A stretch of 64,000 nt of DNA from assembly GCF_900103475.1 (NCBI RefSeq), contig NZ_FNHG01000004.1, positions 62,001-126,000 on the forward strand, given 5' to 3'. Shown one piece after another: positions 9,875-17,973 of the stretch (position 1 is its first letter; the number at the start of each line of letters is the position of its first letter). The position numbers and the translations under genes were made by a program. Under the pieces are notes generated by a model. That model had not been told where the DNA came from. It made no database searches and saw nothing but the letters and a program-made list of their open reading frames with translations. The DNA is from Maricaulis salignorans (GTDB taxonomy: Bacteria > Pseudomonadota > Alphaproteobacteria > Caulobacterales > Maricaulaceae).

Positions 9875-10549
9875 TCAGATATGGTGCGTTGTCGCCCCGC
9901 AATTGCAGGCGAAGCCACCGACAATCTCGCCCTCATTCTCGATATAGTCGAAATTCACTTCCGAGCCGGCGCGAATCGCCTGCCGGGCACGCAATAGGGG
10001 CCGTGCCGGATCGGCAGCGTCGATGACGCTGTTGGCCTCACAGCAATGATTGATATAGCGCAGATAGCCGGTGGGTTCGCAGTGGACATCATCGGTAATG
10101 CGCGCGGAATGTGGCGTCTGGACGCTCGTCATCTCGCCGCGGATAACGGTAATCACATCGCCCGCCGCCAGATCGCGCTGCGCGAACACGCCATGCCCAT
10201 GGATCGCACTGGTCTGGATCGCGACGCGGGCATCATATTCCGCCATGAAGGCCGCCGGAGCCCCCGCAGCATCGCCAAGCCCGACACGGCGGCCGGACAG
10301 GACGAGTTCCCCCTCGCCGCGCTCAATCACCCGAAGGTCAAGGATTGCAGTGGCAGCGCCAACCGCGCCCAGTTCGGCAATGAAGCCGTCTTCATTGCCA
10401 CTGCGGCTGCGCAAATGGGTCGTAACTCCACCCGCGCCCAGCCCTGTGACCTGCCCCATCCACACATCGCCCTGACGGCGAAGCTCGATCCATTCAAACA
10501 CACGACCGCTATCACCCGGATAACTGGCCAGGAACTCACCAACACGCAC
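9875..10549 (-). CDS. SET domain protein, putative lysine methyltransferase
   Basis: A 224-residue protein whose C-terminal half is a SET domain. Visible motifs are HGHGVFAQRDLAAGDVI (SAM-binding entry, about residues 117-133), YINHCCEAN (the NHxCxPN-like motif, about 165), EVNFDY (about 200) and a post-SET-like CNCG near the end. The N-terminal 100 residues match no family I recognise. Bacterial SET proteins are scattered and their targets mostly unknown. The GTG start has an AGGAG site seven bases ahead. It could methylate a ribosomal or DNA-binding protein, but that is speculation. Confidence 0.75.
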   Translation of the reverse strand: MRVGEFLASYPGDSGRVFEWIELRRQGDVWMGQVTGLGAGGVTTHLRSRSGNEDGFIAELGAVGAATAILDLRVIERGEGELVLSGRRVGLGDAAGAPAAFMAEYDARVAIQTSAIHGHGVFAQRDLAAGDVITVIRGEMTSVQTPHSARITDDVHCEPTGYLRYINHCCEANSVIDAADPARPLLRARQAIRAGSEVNFDYIENEGEIVGGFACNCGATTHHI

Positions 10550-10635
10550 AACACCACTCCTATGGAACGAAGCGCAAACTTGGCACAGCCCTAACGTGCG
10601 GAAAAGTGCGGCGGAGACACGGTTCGAAAAAAGAG

Positions 10636-12513
10636 TCAGGGGGCGTCGATGGCCGCCGCGGAATCACCCGCCTCGCTCTGGCGTTTCCACATCCGCGCAT
10701 AGAGCCCGTCGCGGTCGAGCAGCTCGGCATGTGTCCCGGACTCCGCAATGCGTCCGGCATCCATCACATAGATGCGGTCCGCATTGGCGATAGTCGACAG
10801 GCGGTGGGCGACGGCAATCGTGGTCCGCCCCCTCGCCGCCTCGGCCAGCGCTGCCTGCACTTCCTTTTCAGTCTCGCTATCGAGCGCAGAGGTGGCTTCA
10901 TCGAGCACCAGCACGGCGGGGTTTTTCAGGATGGCCCGTGCCACACCGACCCGCTGTTTCTCGCCGCCCGACAATTTCAGACCACGCTCGCCGACCCGCG
11001 TCGCCAGACCTTCGGGCAACGCGCGGACGAAATCGCCGAGCTGTGCCCGCTCCAGCGCATCAAGAATATCGGCCTCGCTGGCCTCCGGCCGGCCATAAAT
11101 GACATTGGCGCGCAGCGTGTCGTTGAACAGGACCACATCCTGGGGCACCAGGCCGAGCGCGTCGCGCAGGCTCTCCTGGGTGACATGCGTCAGATCCTGG
11201 CCGTCGATCAGCACCCGGCCCGCCGCCGGATCATAGAAGCGGAAGAGCAGCCGCAGGATGGTCGATTTACCGGCACCGGACGGCCCGCACAGGCCGACAA
11301 AGCTGCCCGGCGCCACATCCAGGCTGACCCCATCGATCGAGCGTGCACGACCATCATGCGCGAAGCCGACCGTATCGAAGCGCACCGCGCCGCCCTGGAG
11401 CTGCAAGGGCCGGGCGTCCGGCGCATCGGCGACATCCGGTTTAAGCGCCAGCGTATCGAACAGGCGCTCCATATCGACCGCGCTCTGCTTGATCTCGCGA
11501 TAGGCCCAGCCCAGGATGTTGAGCGGCTGATAGATACTCATCAGCATCAGCGTCACGGCCGCGACATCGCCGGGCTGCAACGCTCCGTTCCAGGCCTTCC
11601 AGCCAGCGACCAGAGCCATGGCCAGCAGGCCGCCATTCATCACCAGCGCCTGGCCGGCATTGAGCACGGCGAGCGAGGATTGTGACCTGGCCGCGGCCTT
11701 CGCATAGCGCTGCATCACATCATCATAGGCGTCGGTCTCGCGGCGTTCGGCGGCGAAGGCCTTGACGGTCTCGAAATTGATCAGGCTGTCGACAGCGCGG
11801 GCATTGGCTTCATTATCGGCGTTATTCATGTCGCGCCGGATCTTGACCCGCCAATCGGTCACCGACCAGGTCATCGCCATGTAGATGCCGACCGTGGCCA
11901 GCGCGATGACGGCAAACTCCCAGCCATATCGCAGGCTCAGCACGCCCGCCGCGAGCACCAGTTCGAGCAAGGTCGGTGCGATATTGAAGATCAGGAAACG
12001 CATCAGGAAATCGACCGCGCGGGCACCGCGATCAATGATCCGGTTGAGCGCGCCGGTTCGCTTCATCTGATGAAAGCCGATCGACAGGCCCTGGACATGG
12101 CCGAAGGCCCGCACCGAGGTCAGACGCTGGGCGTCCTGGCTGACCGGAGCAAACATCGCATCGCGCAATTGCGGCGCCCCGACCGACAGGAAACGGGCCA
12201 CGGCATAGGCGATAAAGGCAAAGGCGAATCCGGCCGCCGCGCCGCCGCTCATCCAGCCGATCACCACGCCAGGCTCGGCCGCGGGCGGCTCGTGCGCGGC
12301 AATGGCATTGATCGCATCGCCAAAGAAGACGGGAGCATAGACGGCAAACAGTTTGGCGATCACGGTCAGCACCAGCGCCACAACCATGCGGAAGCGCCAG
12401 CGCGCCATTTCCGGCGAGGCGAGCAGCCCAAACAGGCGCGCCATGGCCGGGCCGAGCCCGCCATCGGTGGATTTTATGGAATCGTCGTGGGGATCGGGGC
12501 TTGAGGGTCTCAT
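10636..12513 (-). CDS. ATM1-type ABC exporter (fused permease-ATPase)
   Basis: Half-transporter of the ATM1/HMT1 family, which exports glutathione-linked iron-sulfur or heavy-metal compounds. About six membrane helices fill residues 45-345, including the characteristic GALNRIIDRGARAVDFL coupling-helix region. The C-terminal ATPase has Walker A GPSGAGKST (about 410), the signature LSGGEKQR, Walker B VLVLDEATSALD and the H-loop AHRLST. The roughly 625-residue length is typical. A GTG three codons upstream (12522) is the alternative start; neither has a strong ribosome site. The neighbouring LysM gene is 84 bases upstream on the same strand. Substrate is inferred from the family. Confidence 0.88.
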   Translation of the reverse strand: MRPSSPDPHDDSIKSTDGGLGPAMARLFGLLASPEMARWRFRMVVALVLTVIAKLFAVYAPVFFGDAINAIAAHEPPAAEPGVVIGWMSGGAAAGFAFAFIAYAVARFLSVGAPQLRDAMFAPVSQDAQRLTSVRAFGHVQGLSIGFHQMKRTGALNRIIDRGARAVDFLMRFLIFNIAPTLLELVLAAGVLSLRYGWEFAVIALATVGIYMAMTWSVTDWRVKIRRDMNNADNEANARAVDSLINFETVKAFAAERRETDAYDDVMQRYAKAAARSQSSLAVLNAGQALVMNGGLLAMALVAGWKAWNGALQPGDVAAVTLMLMSIYQPLNILGWAYREIKQSAVDMERLFDTLALKPDVADAPDARPLQLQGGAVRFDTVGFAHDGRARSIDGVSLDVAPGSFVGLCGPSGAGKSTILRLLFRFYDPAAGRVLIDGQDLTHVTQESLRDALGLVPQDVVLFNDTLRANVIYGRPEASEADILDALERAQLGDFVRALPEGLATRVGERGLKLSGGEKQRVGVARAILKNPAVLVLDEATSALDSETEKEVQAALAEAARGRTTIAVAHRLSTIANADRIYVMDAGRIAESGTHAELLDRDGLYARMWKRQSEAGDSAAAIDAP

Positions 12514-12597
12514 CGCGTCCACAGATAGGGCGCGCAGACCTCAAGCGCCAGTGCCGTGCCCGACACGGCCAGCATCACGGCAAGCGGAAGGGTGCGA

Positions 12598-13578
12598 TCA
12601 CCCCTCGTCCGGTGCCTGCAATACCTGGCCGGGATAGATCAGATCGGGATCGCGGATCTGGCTGCGATTGGCCTCATAGATCACCGTGTATTGCACACCG
12701 CGGCCATAGAGCTGACGCGCCAGCCGCCACAGCGAATTGCCCGGCTGCACGATCACCGAATCCGGACCCAGATTGAGGTCTTCGGCAGCGACGCGTTCAA
12801 ATGGCAGGGCGATCACGGCGGTGACATTGCCGTCGGCATCAAGCTGGTCGACCTGGAGGTCATAGCGGCCCGGCGCCAGCAAGGCACCGGCCTGCAGCGT
12901 CCAGCGGCCATCAGCACCGGCGGTAACCGATCCGACCAGGGCGCCATTGGCGAAAATGCGCACGGTCGAACCCGCTTCGGCCCGGCCGGCAAAGATCACA
13001 GCACCGGTCTCGTCATAATCAACGGTTTCCAGCACCAGGCTGCCCATTTCCGAATCAGCACAGGACGGACATTGCCAGACACGGCTCGCCTCGCCGGGAC
13101 GTCCGACGACGACCAGCGGTGTCGCGCCACGCGATTCGGGGATCGAGACGAGCACGACCTGTTCCGAGCGCAATTCGCGGCCATCGCTGACCTGCATCAC
13201 CAGTCCAAGCTCGATCGCTCCGGACGGCAGGGGCTCATTGAGGATAATTACCCATTCACCGCGATCATTGACCGTCTCGCGGGCGATTTCATCGCCATTG
13301 GCGAGCACGATGATCGCTGCGCCGGGCTCACCACGACCGGCAATGACCGCCGTTCCGACCGGCGCCACGCGCACAATATCGAAAACGGGGGCCGCCAGCA
13401 GGCTGGCCGTTTCCGCATCGGAAACCGGAGGGGCTCCCGCGGTCACGGCGCTGTCAGGGCGGGTTGGCGATTGTGCAGGGCCACTCAGGGAAGGCCTGTA
13501 CAGAATGAAGGCCAGCGCGGCGGCGATCGCCAGCGCAGCCAGTGCCGCAGCAATGATAAACGACCGCGTGGCGGTCAT
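12598..13578 (-). CDS. Membrane-anchored LysM domain protein
   Basis: A 326-residue envelope protein. One N-terminal membrane helix (about residues 7-27) anchors it. Repeated beta-rich modules follow (GEPGAAIIVLANGDEIA and GRAEAGSTVRIFANGALVG resemble each other, as in bacterial Ig-like repeats). The C-terminus is a LysM peptidoglycan-binding domain (VQPGNSLWRLARQLYG, then IYEANRSQIRDPDLIYPGQ). It probably binds the cell wall from the periplasm. The ATG has a good AGGAG site. It lies upstream of the ABC exporter on the same strand and diverges from the LOG gene. Confidence 0.82.
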   Translation of the reverse strand: MTATRSFIIAAALAALAIAAALAFILYRPSLSGPAQSPTRPDSAVTAGAPPVSDAETASLLAAPVFDIVRVAPVGTAVIAGRGEPGAAIIVLANGDEIARETVNDRGEWVIILNEPLPSGAIELGLVMQVSDGRELRSEQVVLVSIPESRGATPLVVVGRPGEASRVWQCPSCADSEMGSLVLETVDYDETGAVIFAGRAEAGSTVRIFANGALVGSVTAGADGRWTLQAGALLAPGRYDLQVDQLDADGNVTAVIALPFERVAAEDLNLGPDSVIVQPGNSLWRLARQLYGRGVQYTVIYEANRSQIRDPDLIYPGQVLQAPDEG

Positions 13579-13712
13579 GTCCGCTCTCCTGTTTCAAATC
13601 GGCCCGGGGCGACGCTGCTATCGATCATGAATTCACCTGATGCAATCCTCGCGCCGCCGGGCCAAGGCGAATACCATCACCATTAAGCAAATCAAACAAG
13701 GGCGATGCTTCG

Positions 13713-14276
13713 ATGGCGAAACTAAGGTCGATTGGTGTCTTTTGCGGATCACGTCTTGGTGAACGCGAAAGCTATCAGGACGCGGCCGAGGCGGTCGGAC
13801 GGGCGATCGCCCGCGCCGGCGCGCGGCTGGTCTATGGCGGCGGCGATGTCGGGCTGATGGGCGTGGCGGCCTCCACCGCCGCAGCCGAGCACGGCACCGT
13901 GCTGGGCGTGATCCCCGGCTTCCTGATTGCCCGCGAAGGCCATCTCGACGGGGTCGATGTCCGCATCGTCGAAACCATGTCGGAGCGCAAGGTCCAGCTG
14001 ATCGACGAGTCCGACGCCTTCATCATCCTGCCTGGCGGCACCGGCACGCTGGAAGAAGTGTTCGACGTCATCTCGCGCCAACAGCTCGACCTGCACGACA
14101 AGCCTGTCGTCTTCCTCAATGTCGACGGTTTCTGGGAGCCGCTGGTGGCGCTGATCCGGCACACGATCGACCAGGGCTTTACGCCGCCCTCCCTGGGCGA
14201 ACATATCCGGCTGGAAGACGATGCGGCGCGTGCCGTGGCCCACATCCTCACCACGCTCGACGCCGCGAAGGCCTAA
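13713..14276 (+). CDS. LOG family nucleotide phosphoribohydrolase
   Basis: A 187-residue member of the LOG (Lonely Guy) family, which hydrolyses nucleoside 5'-monophosphates (cytokinin riboside monophosphate in plants, AMP-like substrates in bacteria) to the base and ribose 5-phosphate. The fold's markers are present: VFCGSRLGE near the N-terminus, YGGGDVGLMG (about 42-51) and the catalytic PGGTGTLEE (about 109-117), preceded by MSERK. Length and motif spacing match. It stands alone, convergent with the XRE regulator gene, whose stop codon overlaps its end by four bases. Confidence 0.88.
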   Translation: MAKLRSIGVFCGSRLGERESYQDAAEAVGRAIARAGARLVYGGGDVGLMGVAASTAAAEHGTVLGVIPGFLIAREGHLDGVDVRIVETMSERKVQLIDESDAFIILPGGTGTLEEVFDVISRQQLDLHDKPVVFLNVDGFWEPLVALIRHTIDQGFTPPSLGEHIRLEDDAARAVAHILTTLDAAKA

Positions 14277-14476
14277 TCGGCCTCTCCCACCGGATCGAAC
14301 ACATCCTCGATGCGCATCTCGAAAGCGCCCGCCAGGGCAAAGGCCAGGGTGAGCGAGGGATCATGCTTGCCGGTCTCGACGGCATTGATCGCCTGACGCG
14401 ACACGCCGACACGCTCGGCCAGCTCGGCCTGGCTCCAGCGGCGCTCGGCGCGCAGGACTCGAAGACGATTTCTCAT
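14273..14476 (-). CDS. XRE-family transcriptional regulator
   Basis: A 67-residue single-domain Cro/C1 helix-turn-helix protein. The DNA-binding helices read SQAELAERVGVSRQAINAVE (residues 15-34), followed by the conserved GKHDPSLTLAFALA. The C-terminal tail FEMRIEDVFDP is typical of small stand-alone XRE regulators paired with a membrane protein. Its ATG overlaps the stop of the upstream 4-TM gene (ATGA), so the two are translationally coupled. It probably represses its own operon at the palindrome 15034-15068; that is inferred from position and symmetry. Confidence 0.88.
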   Translation of the reverse strand: MRNRLRVLRAERRWSQAELAERVGVSRQAINAVETGKHDPSLTLAFALAGAFEMRIEDVFDPVGEAD

Positions 14477-14859
14477 GCGTAGCGCCAGCGCAGGATGCAG
14501 CCAACGAGACCGGACAGACCGACCATCACCGGCAGGACCCAGACCAGGGAGATGGACGGCAGATCAACCGCACCCTCGACGAAGCCATAGGCGAAGCAGG
14601 CAAAGCCCGTCAGCAGGGCCGAGATGAGCATGGATTCCGAGATGATGCGGCGTTTGAACTCGTCGCGCGAGTGGTAGAAGACCATCACCGCATGCAGGCC
14701 ATACAGCCCCGGCAGAACCGGCAGCAAGGCCAGGCCGCCGCGCCAGAGCGGGGCCAGTTCATAAGTGTTCAGCACAGAGACAGAAGCGAAAAGCAAGGCG
14801 GTATAGCCCAGCATCGCGCCGCCGAAATGGACGAGATAGCGTCGGACAGCCGGTTCCAT
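14473..14859 (-). CDS. Small four-helix membrane protein, unknown function
   Basis: A 128-residue protein with four predicted membrane spans (about residues 9-29, 36-56, 76-95 and 102-122) and a charged loop, YHSRDEFKRRIISES, between spans two and three. I do not recognise the family with certainty. Small membrane proteins coupled to an XRE regulator are common, and this one overlaps the regulator by four bases. The ATG at 14859 has a GGGAG site, which lies inside the end of the upstream 53-codon frame. The longer frame to 14916 is rejected because its extension reads that frame's coding bases. Confidence 0.78.
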   Translation of the reverse strand: MEPAVRRYLVHFGGAMLGYTALLFASVSVLNTYELAPLWRGGLALLPVLPGLYGLHAVMVFYHSRDEFKRRIISESMLISALLTGFACFAYGFVEGAVDLPSISLVWVLPVMVGLSGLVGCILRWRYA

Positions 14860-14860
14860 T

Positions 14861-15022
14861 CTACTCTCCCTGCCCGGTGGATGTGACAGCGGCCGCCTCG
14901 CCCGGCGACGCGTCATCGGGCTGACGCACCGCGGAAACCGCGACGATGATCGCGACCAGCGGGCCGATCAGGGCGAGCAACCAGGCGCGCAATTTGGGGG
15001 AGTGCAGTCGATTGAGATGCAT
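14861..15022 (-). CDS. 53-residue single-span membrane peptide
   Basis: A short frame starting at ATG 15022 with a GAGG site six bases upstream and ending in TAG at 14861, one base before the next gene's ATG. Translation gives a basic N-terminus (residues 1-13), a single hydrophobic helix (AWLLALIGPLVAIIVAVSAV, residues 13-32) and an acidic Ala/Glu-rich tail. It sits directly behind the palindromic operator and a TTGACA -35 box, so it is the first gene of the operon. Support is from position, ribosome site, coupling and a sensible membrane peptide. The function is unknown; N-in topology follows the positive-inside rule. Confidence 0.6.
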   Translation of the reverse strand: MHLNRLHSPKLRAWLLALIGPLVAIIVAVSAVRQPDDASPGEAAAVTSTGQGE

Positions 15023-15033
15023 GTTCGCCTCTA

Positions 15034-15102
15034 TCAGGTATCAATGACTAATTGTCATGCATACCTGACACTCACACCGCCTCATGTCAAGTTGTCCTGA
15101 CA
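15034..15102 (-). promoter_or_regulatory. Palindromic operator and promoter of the XRE operon
   Basis: TCAGGTAT (15034-15041) and ATACCTGA (15061-15068) are exact reverse complements, and ATGAC/GTCAT (15044-15048, 15054-15058) nest inside them: 13 matched pairs in a 35-base palindrome. On the minus strand a perfect -35 hexamer TTGACA lies at 15090-15085, which places the -10 region at the outer half-site. A second inverted pair, TGTCA/TGACA, spans 15085-15102. Repression by the operon's own XRE protein is the simplest reading but is inferred. Confidence 0.6.
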
Positions 15103-15122
15103 AAATGACGCGCAGATGAGAC

Positions 15123-15150
15123 AAAAAGGCCCCGCGCAATGCGCAGGGCC
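15123..15150 (-). terminator. Intrinsic terminator of gltX
   Basis: On the minus strand a 10-bp GC-rich stem (15141-15150 with 15128-15137, one T-G wobble) and a three-base loop are followed by TTTTTGT. It lies 30 bases beyond the gltX stop and separates it from the XRE operon. Confidence 0.85.
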
Positions 15151-15179
15151 TCCTCGAAAACGAAGTGGACAGCCTCGCC

Positions 15180-16523
15180 CTAGGCGGTTTCGCCCTTGAG
15201 CCGGGCGATCGCCCGCTCGCGCCCGATCAATGGCAGCATCACCGCCATCTCCGGCCCGTGGGCTTCGCCGGTCAATGCCAGGCGCAGCGGCATGAACAGC
15301 CCCTTGCCCTTGCGGCCGGTCGCCTCTTTGAGCGCCGTCGTCCAGGCGCCCCAGCTGGTCCCGTCGAGATCGCCAGCCGGCAGCATCTCGGCCGCGGTCG
15401 CAGCGAATTCGGCATCCTCGTCGGCAATCACCGGCGTCACCGGCCCGGAGACCAGGGCGGCCAGCGCCTTGGCGTCGGAGAGGCGTTCGAGATTGGAGCG
15501 CACCCCGTTCCAGAAAGCTTCGCCGCCATCAGCGCCCATGGCGGCGAGACGGTCTTTCACCTCGGCATAGGGTTTGGCGTGCAGCAATTTGGCATTGATA
15601 CGCTTGAGGTCTTCCGGATCGAAGCGGGCAGGCGAGCGCGACAGCTTGCCCAGATCAAAGCCCTCGAGCAGCCCCTCGACCGTCTCGAAAGCATCGACCG
15701 GATCGGACGTGCCCAGCTTGGCCAGCAGCGAGATCACCGCCATCGGCTCATAGCCCTCGACATCGCGGATATCGGAAATGCCGAGCGAGCCGATCCGTTT
15801 CGACAGCTTGCCGCCATCAGCCCCGACCAGCAAAGCCTGGTGGCCGAAGATCGGCGCGGCGCTGCCCAGCGCCTCGAAAATCTCGATCTGGGCGCCGGAA
15901 TTCGTCGTGTGATCCTCGCCGCGGATAATGTGGGTGATCTTGGCGTCGATATCATCGACCACGCTCGGCAGCGTATAAAGATAGCTGCCATCCTCGCGGA
16001 TCAGGATCGGGTCGGACAGGGAGGTCGTCTCGATCGAGACATGACCGCGAACCATATCCTCCCAGACCACCGGATTGCCCGACAGCTTGAAGCGCCAATG
16101 CGGCCGGCGTCCTTCCGCTTCAAGGGCGGCCTTCTGCGCATCGGTGAGTTCCAGTGCCGCACGGTCATAAACCGGCGGACGGCCATTCTTCATCTGCAGC
16201 TTGCGTTTGCGGTCCAGCTCATCGCCGGTCTCATAGCAGGGATAGAGCAGCCCGTCGGCGCGCAGCCTGGCGGCGGCGGCCTCGTAAAGGTCAAAGCGCT
16301 CGGACTGTTTGAACGTCTCGTCCCAGGAAATCCCCAGCCAGGTCAGGTCCTCACGGATCCCGTCCTCATAGGCCTTGGTCGAACGCTCGGTATCGGTATC
16401 GTCGATCCGCAACAAAAACGTCCCGCCCGCCTTTTTCGCGAACAGATAGTTGAAGATCGCGGTGCGAACATTGCCGACATGGAGCTTGCCGGTCGGACTG
16501 GGAGCAAAACGGACTTTGGTCAT
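15180..16523 (-). CDS. gltX: Glutamyl-tRNA synthetase
   Basis: Class I synthetase that charges tRNA-Glu, and in many alphaproteobacteria also tRNA-Gln for later amidation by GatCAB. The N-terminus holds the HIGH-type motif APSPTGKLHVGN (residues 7-18). The KMSKS equivalent is KLSKR (about 240), preceded by the ATP-site GADGG. IDDTDTERS lies at about 41-49. The anticodon-binding domain occupies the C-terminal third. At 447 residues it is short of typical bacterial GluRS (about 470). Alphaproteobacteria often carry two paralogues, and which specificity this one has cannot be told from the sequence. It ends at a strong terminator. Confidence 0.93.
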   Translation of the reverse strand: MTKVRFAPSPTGKLHVGNVRTAIFNYLFAKKAGGTFLLRIDDTDTERSTKAYEDGIREDLTWLGISWDETFKQSERFDLYEAAAARLRADGLLYPCYETGDELDRKRKLQMKNGRPPVYDRAALELTDAQKAALEAEGRRPHWRFKLSGNPVVWEDMVRGHVSIETTSLSDPILIREDGSYLYTLPSVVDDIDAKITHIIRGEDHTTNSGAQIEIFEALGSAAPIFGHQALLVGADGGKLSKRIGSLGISDIRDVEGYEPMAVISLLAKLGTSDPVDAFETVEGLLEGFDLGKLSRSPARFDPEDLKRINAKLLHAKPYAEVKDRLAAMGADGGEAFWNGVRSNLERLSDAKALAALVSGPVTPVIADEDAEFAATAAEMLPAGDLDGTSWGAWTTALKEATGRKGKGLFMPLRLALTGEAHGPEMAVMLPLIGRERAIARLKGETA

Positions 16524-16591
16524 GGGAAAACGCCTGCCTGAAGTTGAGGCGGTGGCTTAGCGCTGTCGCGGGGTTGGGGCAAGCGGGGGTG

Positions 16592-17020
16592 TCAATATGG
16601 GGGGCGGGGACGGCCGGCGAGGAGCCAGTAGGTGAGGCCGGAAATGCCTGCGACAGACGCGATCAAGAATGGAAGCCAGCCGACCGGCTGATCGCCATTT
16701 CCGGCGACCAGCAAGGTAGTGAGCGCGAACGAAATACCTGCCGGTACCGCCGCATCGGCGATCCCGCGGCGCCAACCGAACAATCGCACCAGATTCACCA
16801 GCACTATGGCCGGGATCGCTGTCAGCACCAGCGTGTAGATGATCACCGCGAGCGCCAACACGAGGCCAGCAGAAAAGTGGCCGCTTCCGTAAATCGTTGC
16901 GTCACTGATCATTATGGGAACAGCAAAGGGCGCGCTGAGTGACAGTCCCCCGACGAGACAGGCCAGCAACCAGGCTAGAACCGCTCGCGCACGCCTTTCC
17001 TTCTCGAAACTAACAGTCAT
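16592..17020 (-). CDS. Four-helix membrane protein, unknown function
   Basis: A 142-residue hydrophobic protein with four likely membrane spans (about residues 13-35, 50-74, 92-110 and 115-135). Short basic segments follow the first Met and the second span (FGWRRG). I do not recognise a family. The ATG at 17020 has an AGGGGG run six bases upstream, so eight codons of the longer frame are omitted. It lies 68 bases upstream of gltX on the same strand and just downstream of the palindrome nest. Confidence 0.6.
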   Translation of the reverse strand: MTVSFEKERRARAVLAWLLACLVGGLSLSAPFAVPIMISDATIYGSGHFSAGLVLALAVIIYTLVLTAIPAIVLVNLVRLFGWRRGIADAAVPAGISFALTTLLVAGNGDQPVGWLPFLIASVAGISGLTYWLLAGRPRPPY

Positions 17021-17245
17021 CCCGGCCCCCTGCGTGACGGCCAATCATGACGCGCCCGATCAGACCGTCCACCAAAATCTTACGGGTCGCATGCCATCCG
17101 CGAGTCCACGGCATGGCCACCGCGCGCCCTGCCGAGCCACGACACGCCTCCCGCTGGTGAGGCGGCGCTTCCAGATCAGCTCGTCAGGGTTTCGCCCGGC
17201 CCCGACCGGGCAGAACTCACCCTAACCCCCTTGCCAAGCAAGGGC

Positions 17246-17327
17246 GCCAGACTGGAATTGACAGGTCAAGGGTCCTGACCGCGCAGCGGCGCCTGCGGCG
17301 CCCTTGACCTGTCAATTCCAGTCTGGC
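17246..17327. repeat. 27-bp perfect inverted repeat (palindrome 1)
   Basis: Arms 17246-17272 and 17301-17327 are exact reverse complements around a 28-base spacer. Each arm is itself built of small palindromes (CCAGACTGG and TTGACAGGTCAA). A competing 10-bp pairing exists between 17239-17248 and 17297-17306, overlapping the main arms. The spacer has its own CGCAG/CTGCG pair. Confidence 0.9.
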
Positions 17328-17478
17328 CGGATCCCGGCATGGGTTTCAGGGCGGGGTGTGGGCCGGGTGGACATGCTCATTCGCCCAAGACAAAAGCTGG
17401 AGAGTTGGCCCCCATCCGTTCGACCCAGCGCCCACAAACGAAATGCGAAGCCGTCACCAGCTCCGTCGCCTTCGGCGA

Positions 17479-17560
17479 CACCTCTTCCATCAAGGAAGAG
17501 GAGGGAGATCATCGAAGCGGGTCAGATCAAACGCCCTCCTCTTCCTTGATGGAAGAGGTG
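17479..17560. repeat. 27-bp perfect inverted repeat (palindrome 2)
   Basis: Arms 17479-17505 and 17534-17560 are exact reverse complements around a 28-base spacer, the same geometry as palindrome 1 with unrelated sequence. Each arm contains the 8-bp hairpin CCTCTTCC/GGAAGAGG. Confidence 0.9.
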
Positions 17561-17634
17561 GCCGCGAAGCGGTCGGAGCTGGTGAGGATGACGGGCGCGA
17601 CGGTCGGCGGACATTCCCCCCTGCCAACAAACCA

Positions 17635-17786
17635 ACCGTCATCCCACGGCGCGCAAAGCGCGTCCGGGGGACCTCAGCGGTAACGCTGGCCATGAGTAAC
17701 AGCAGAGCCCGCCGACCCACCGGATCGCTGAGGTCCCCCGGACACTCAGCCGCGCAAAGCGCGCCCGAGCACCGTGGGATGACGGT
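17635..17786. repeat. Compound inverted repeat (palindrome 3)
   Basis: Outer arms of 15 bases (17635-17649 with 17772-17786) and inner arms of 18 bases (17662-17679 with 17726-17743) are perfect. Between them on both sides lies GCGCAAAGCGC, itself a small palindrome. The central spacer is 46 bases. Confidence 0.9.
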
Positions 17787-17858
17787 GGGGTTGGGTGTTT
17801 GGTGCTGATGATTGTTCCGCGCTGACGGGGCTTATCCAGCATGGCCGTCAAATATTTG

Positions 17859-17973
17859 CGTCACCCTGACGAAGGTCAGGGCCCAGTTCATCGAGCGGTA
17901 ACACATGGAAATCTGGCAACTATTCAATTCGCGTTGAGTCTGAAACTGGGTCCTGACCGTCGTCAGGATGACG
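17859..17973. repeat. 30-bp imperfect inverted repeat (palindrome 4)
   Basis: Arms 17859-17888 and 17944-17973 pair with three mismatches around a 55-base spacer. The left arm contains the perfect hairpin CCCTGAC-GAAG-GTCAGGG. The CCTGACGAAGGTCAGG core resembles dispersed intergenic repeats of alphaproteobacterial genomes as I remember them; not verified. Confidence 0.8.

Noticed and set aside
8731-10026. Open + strand frame of 431 codons through tRNA-Asn
   Set aside because: It runs across the terminator and the tRNA gene and is antisense to tyrA; no coding signal.
17304-17808. Three overlapping frames in the palindrome nest
   Set aside because: They read through inverted-repeat arms, have no ribosome sites and the translations show no fold or family pattern.
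17246-17973. CRISPR array or integron cassette array
   Set aside because: The four palindromes differ in sequence, there is no repeat-spacer periodicity, no attC-like core sites and no cas or integrase gene.
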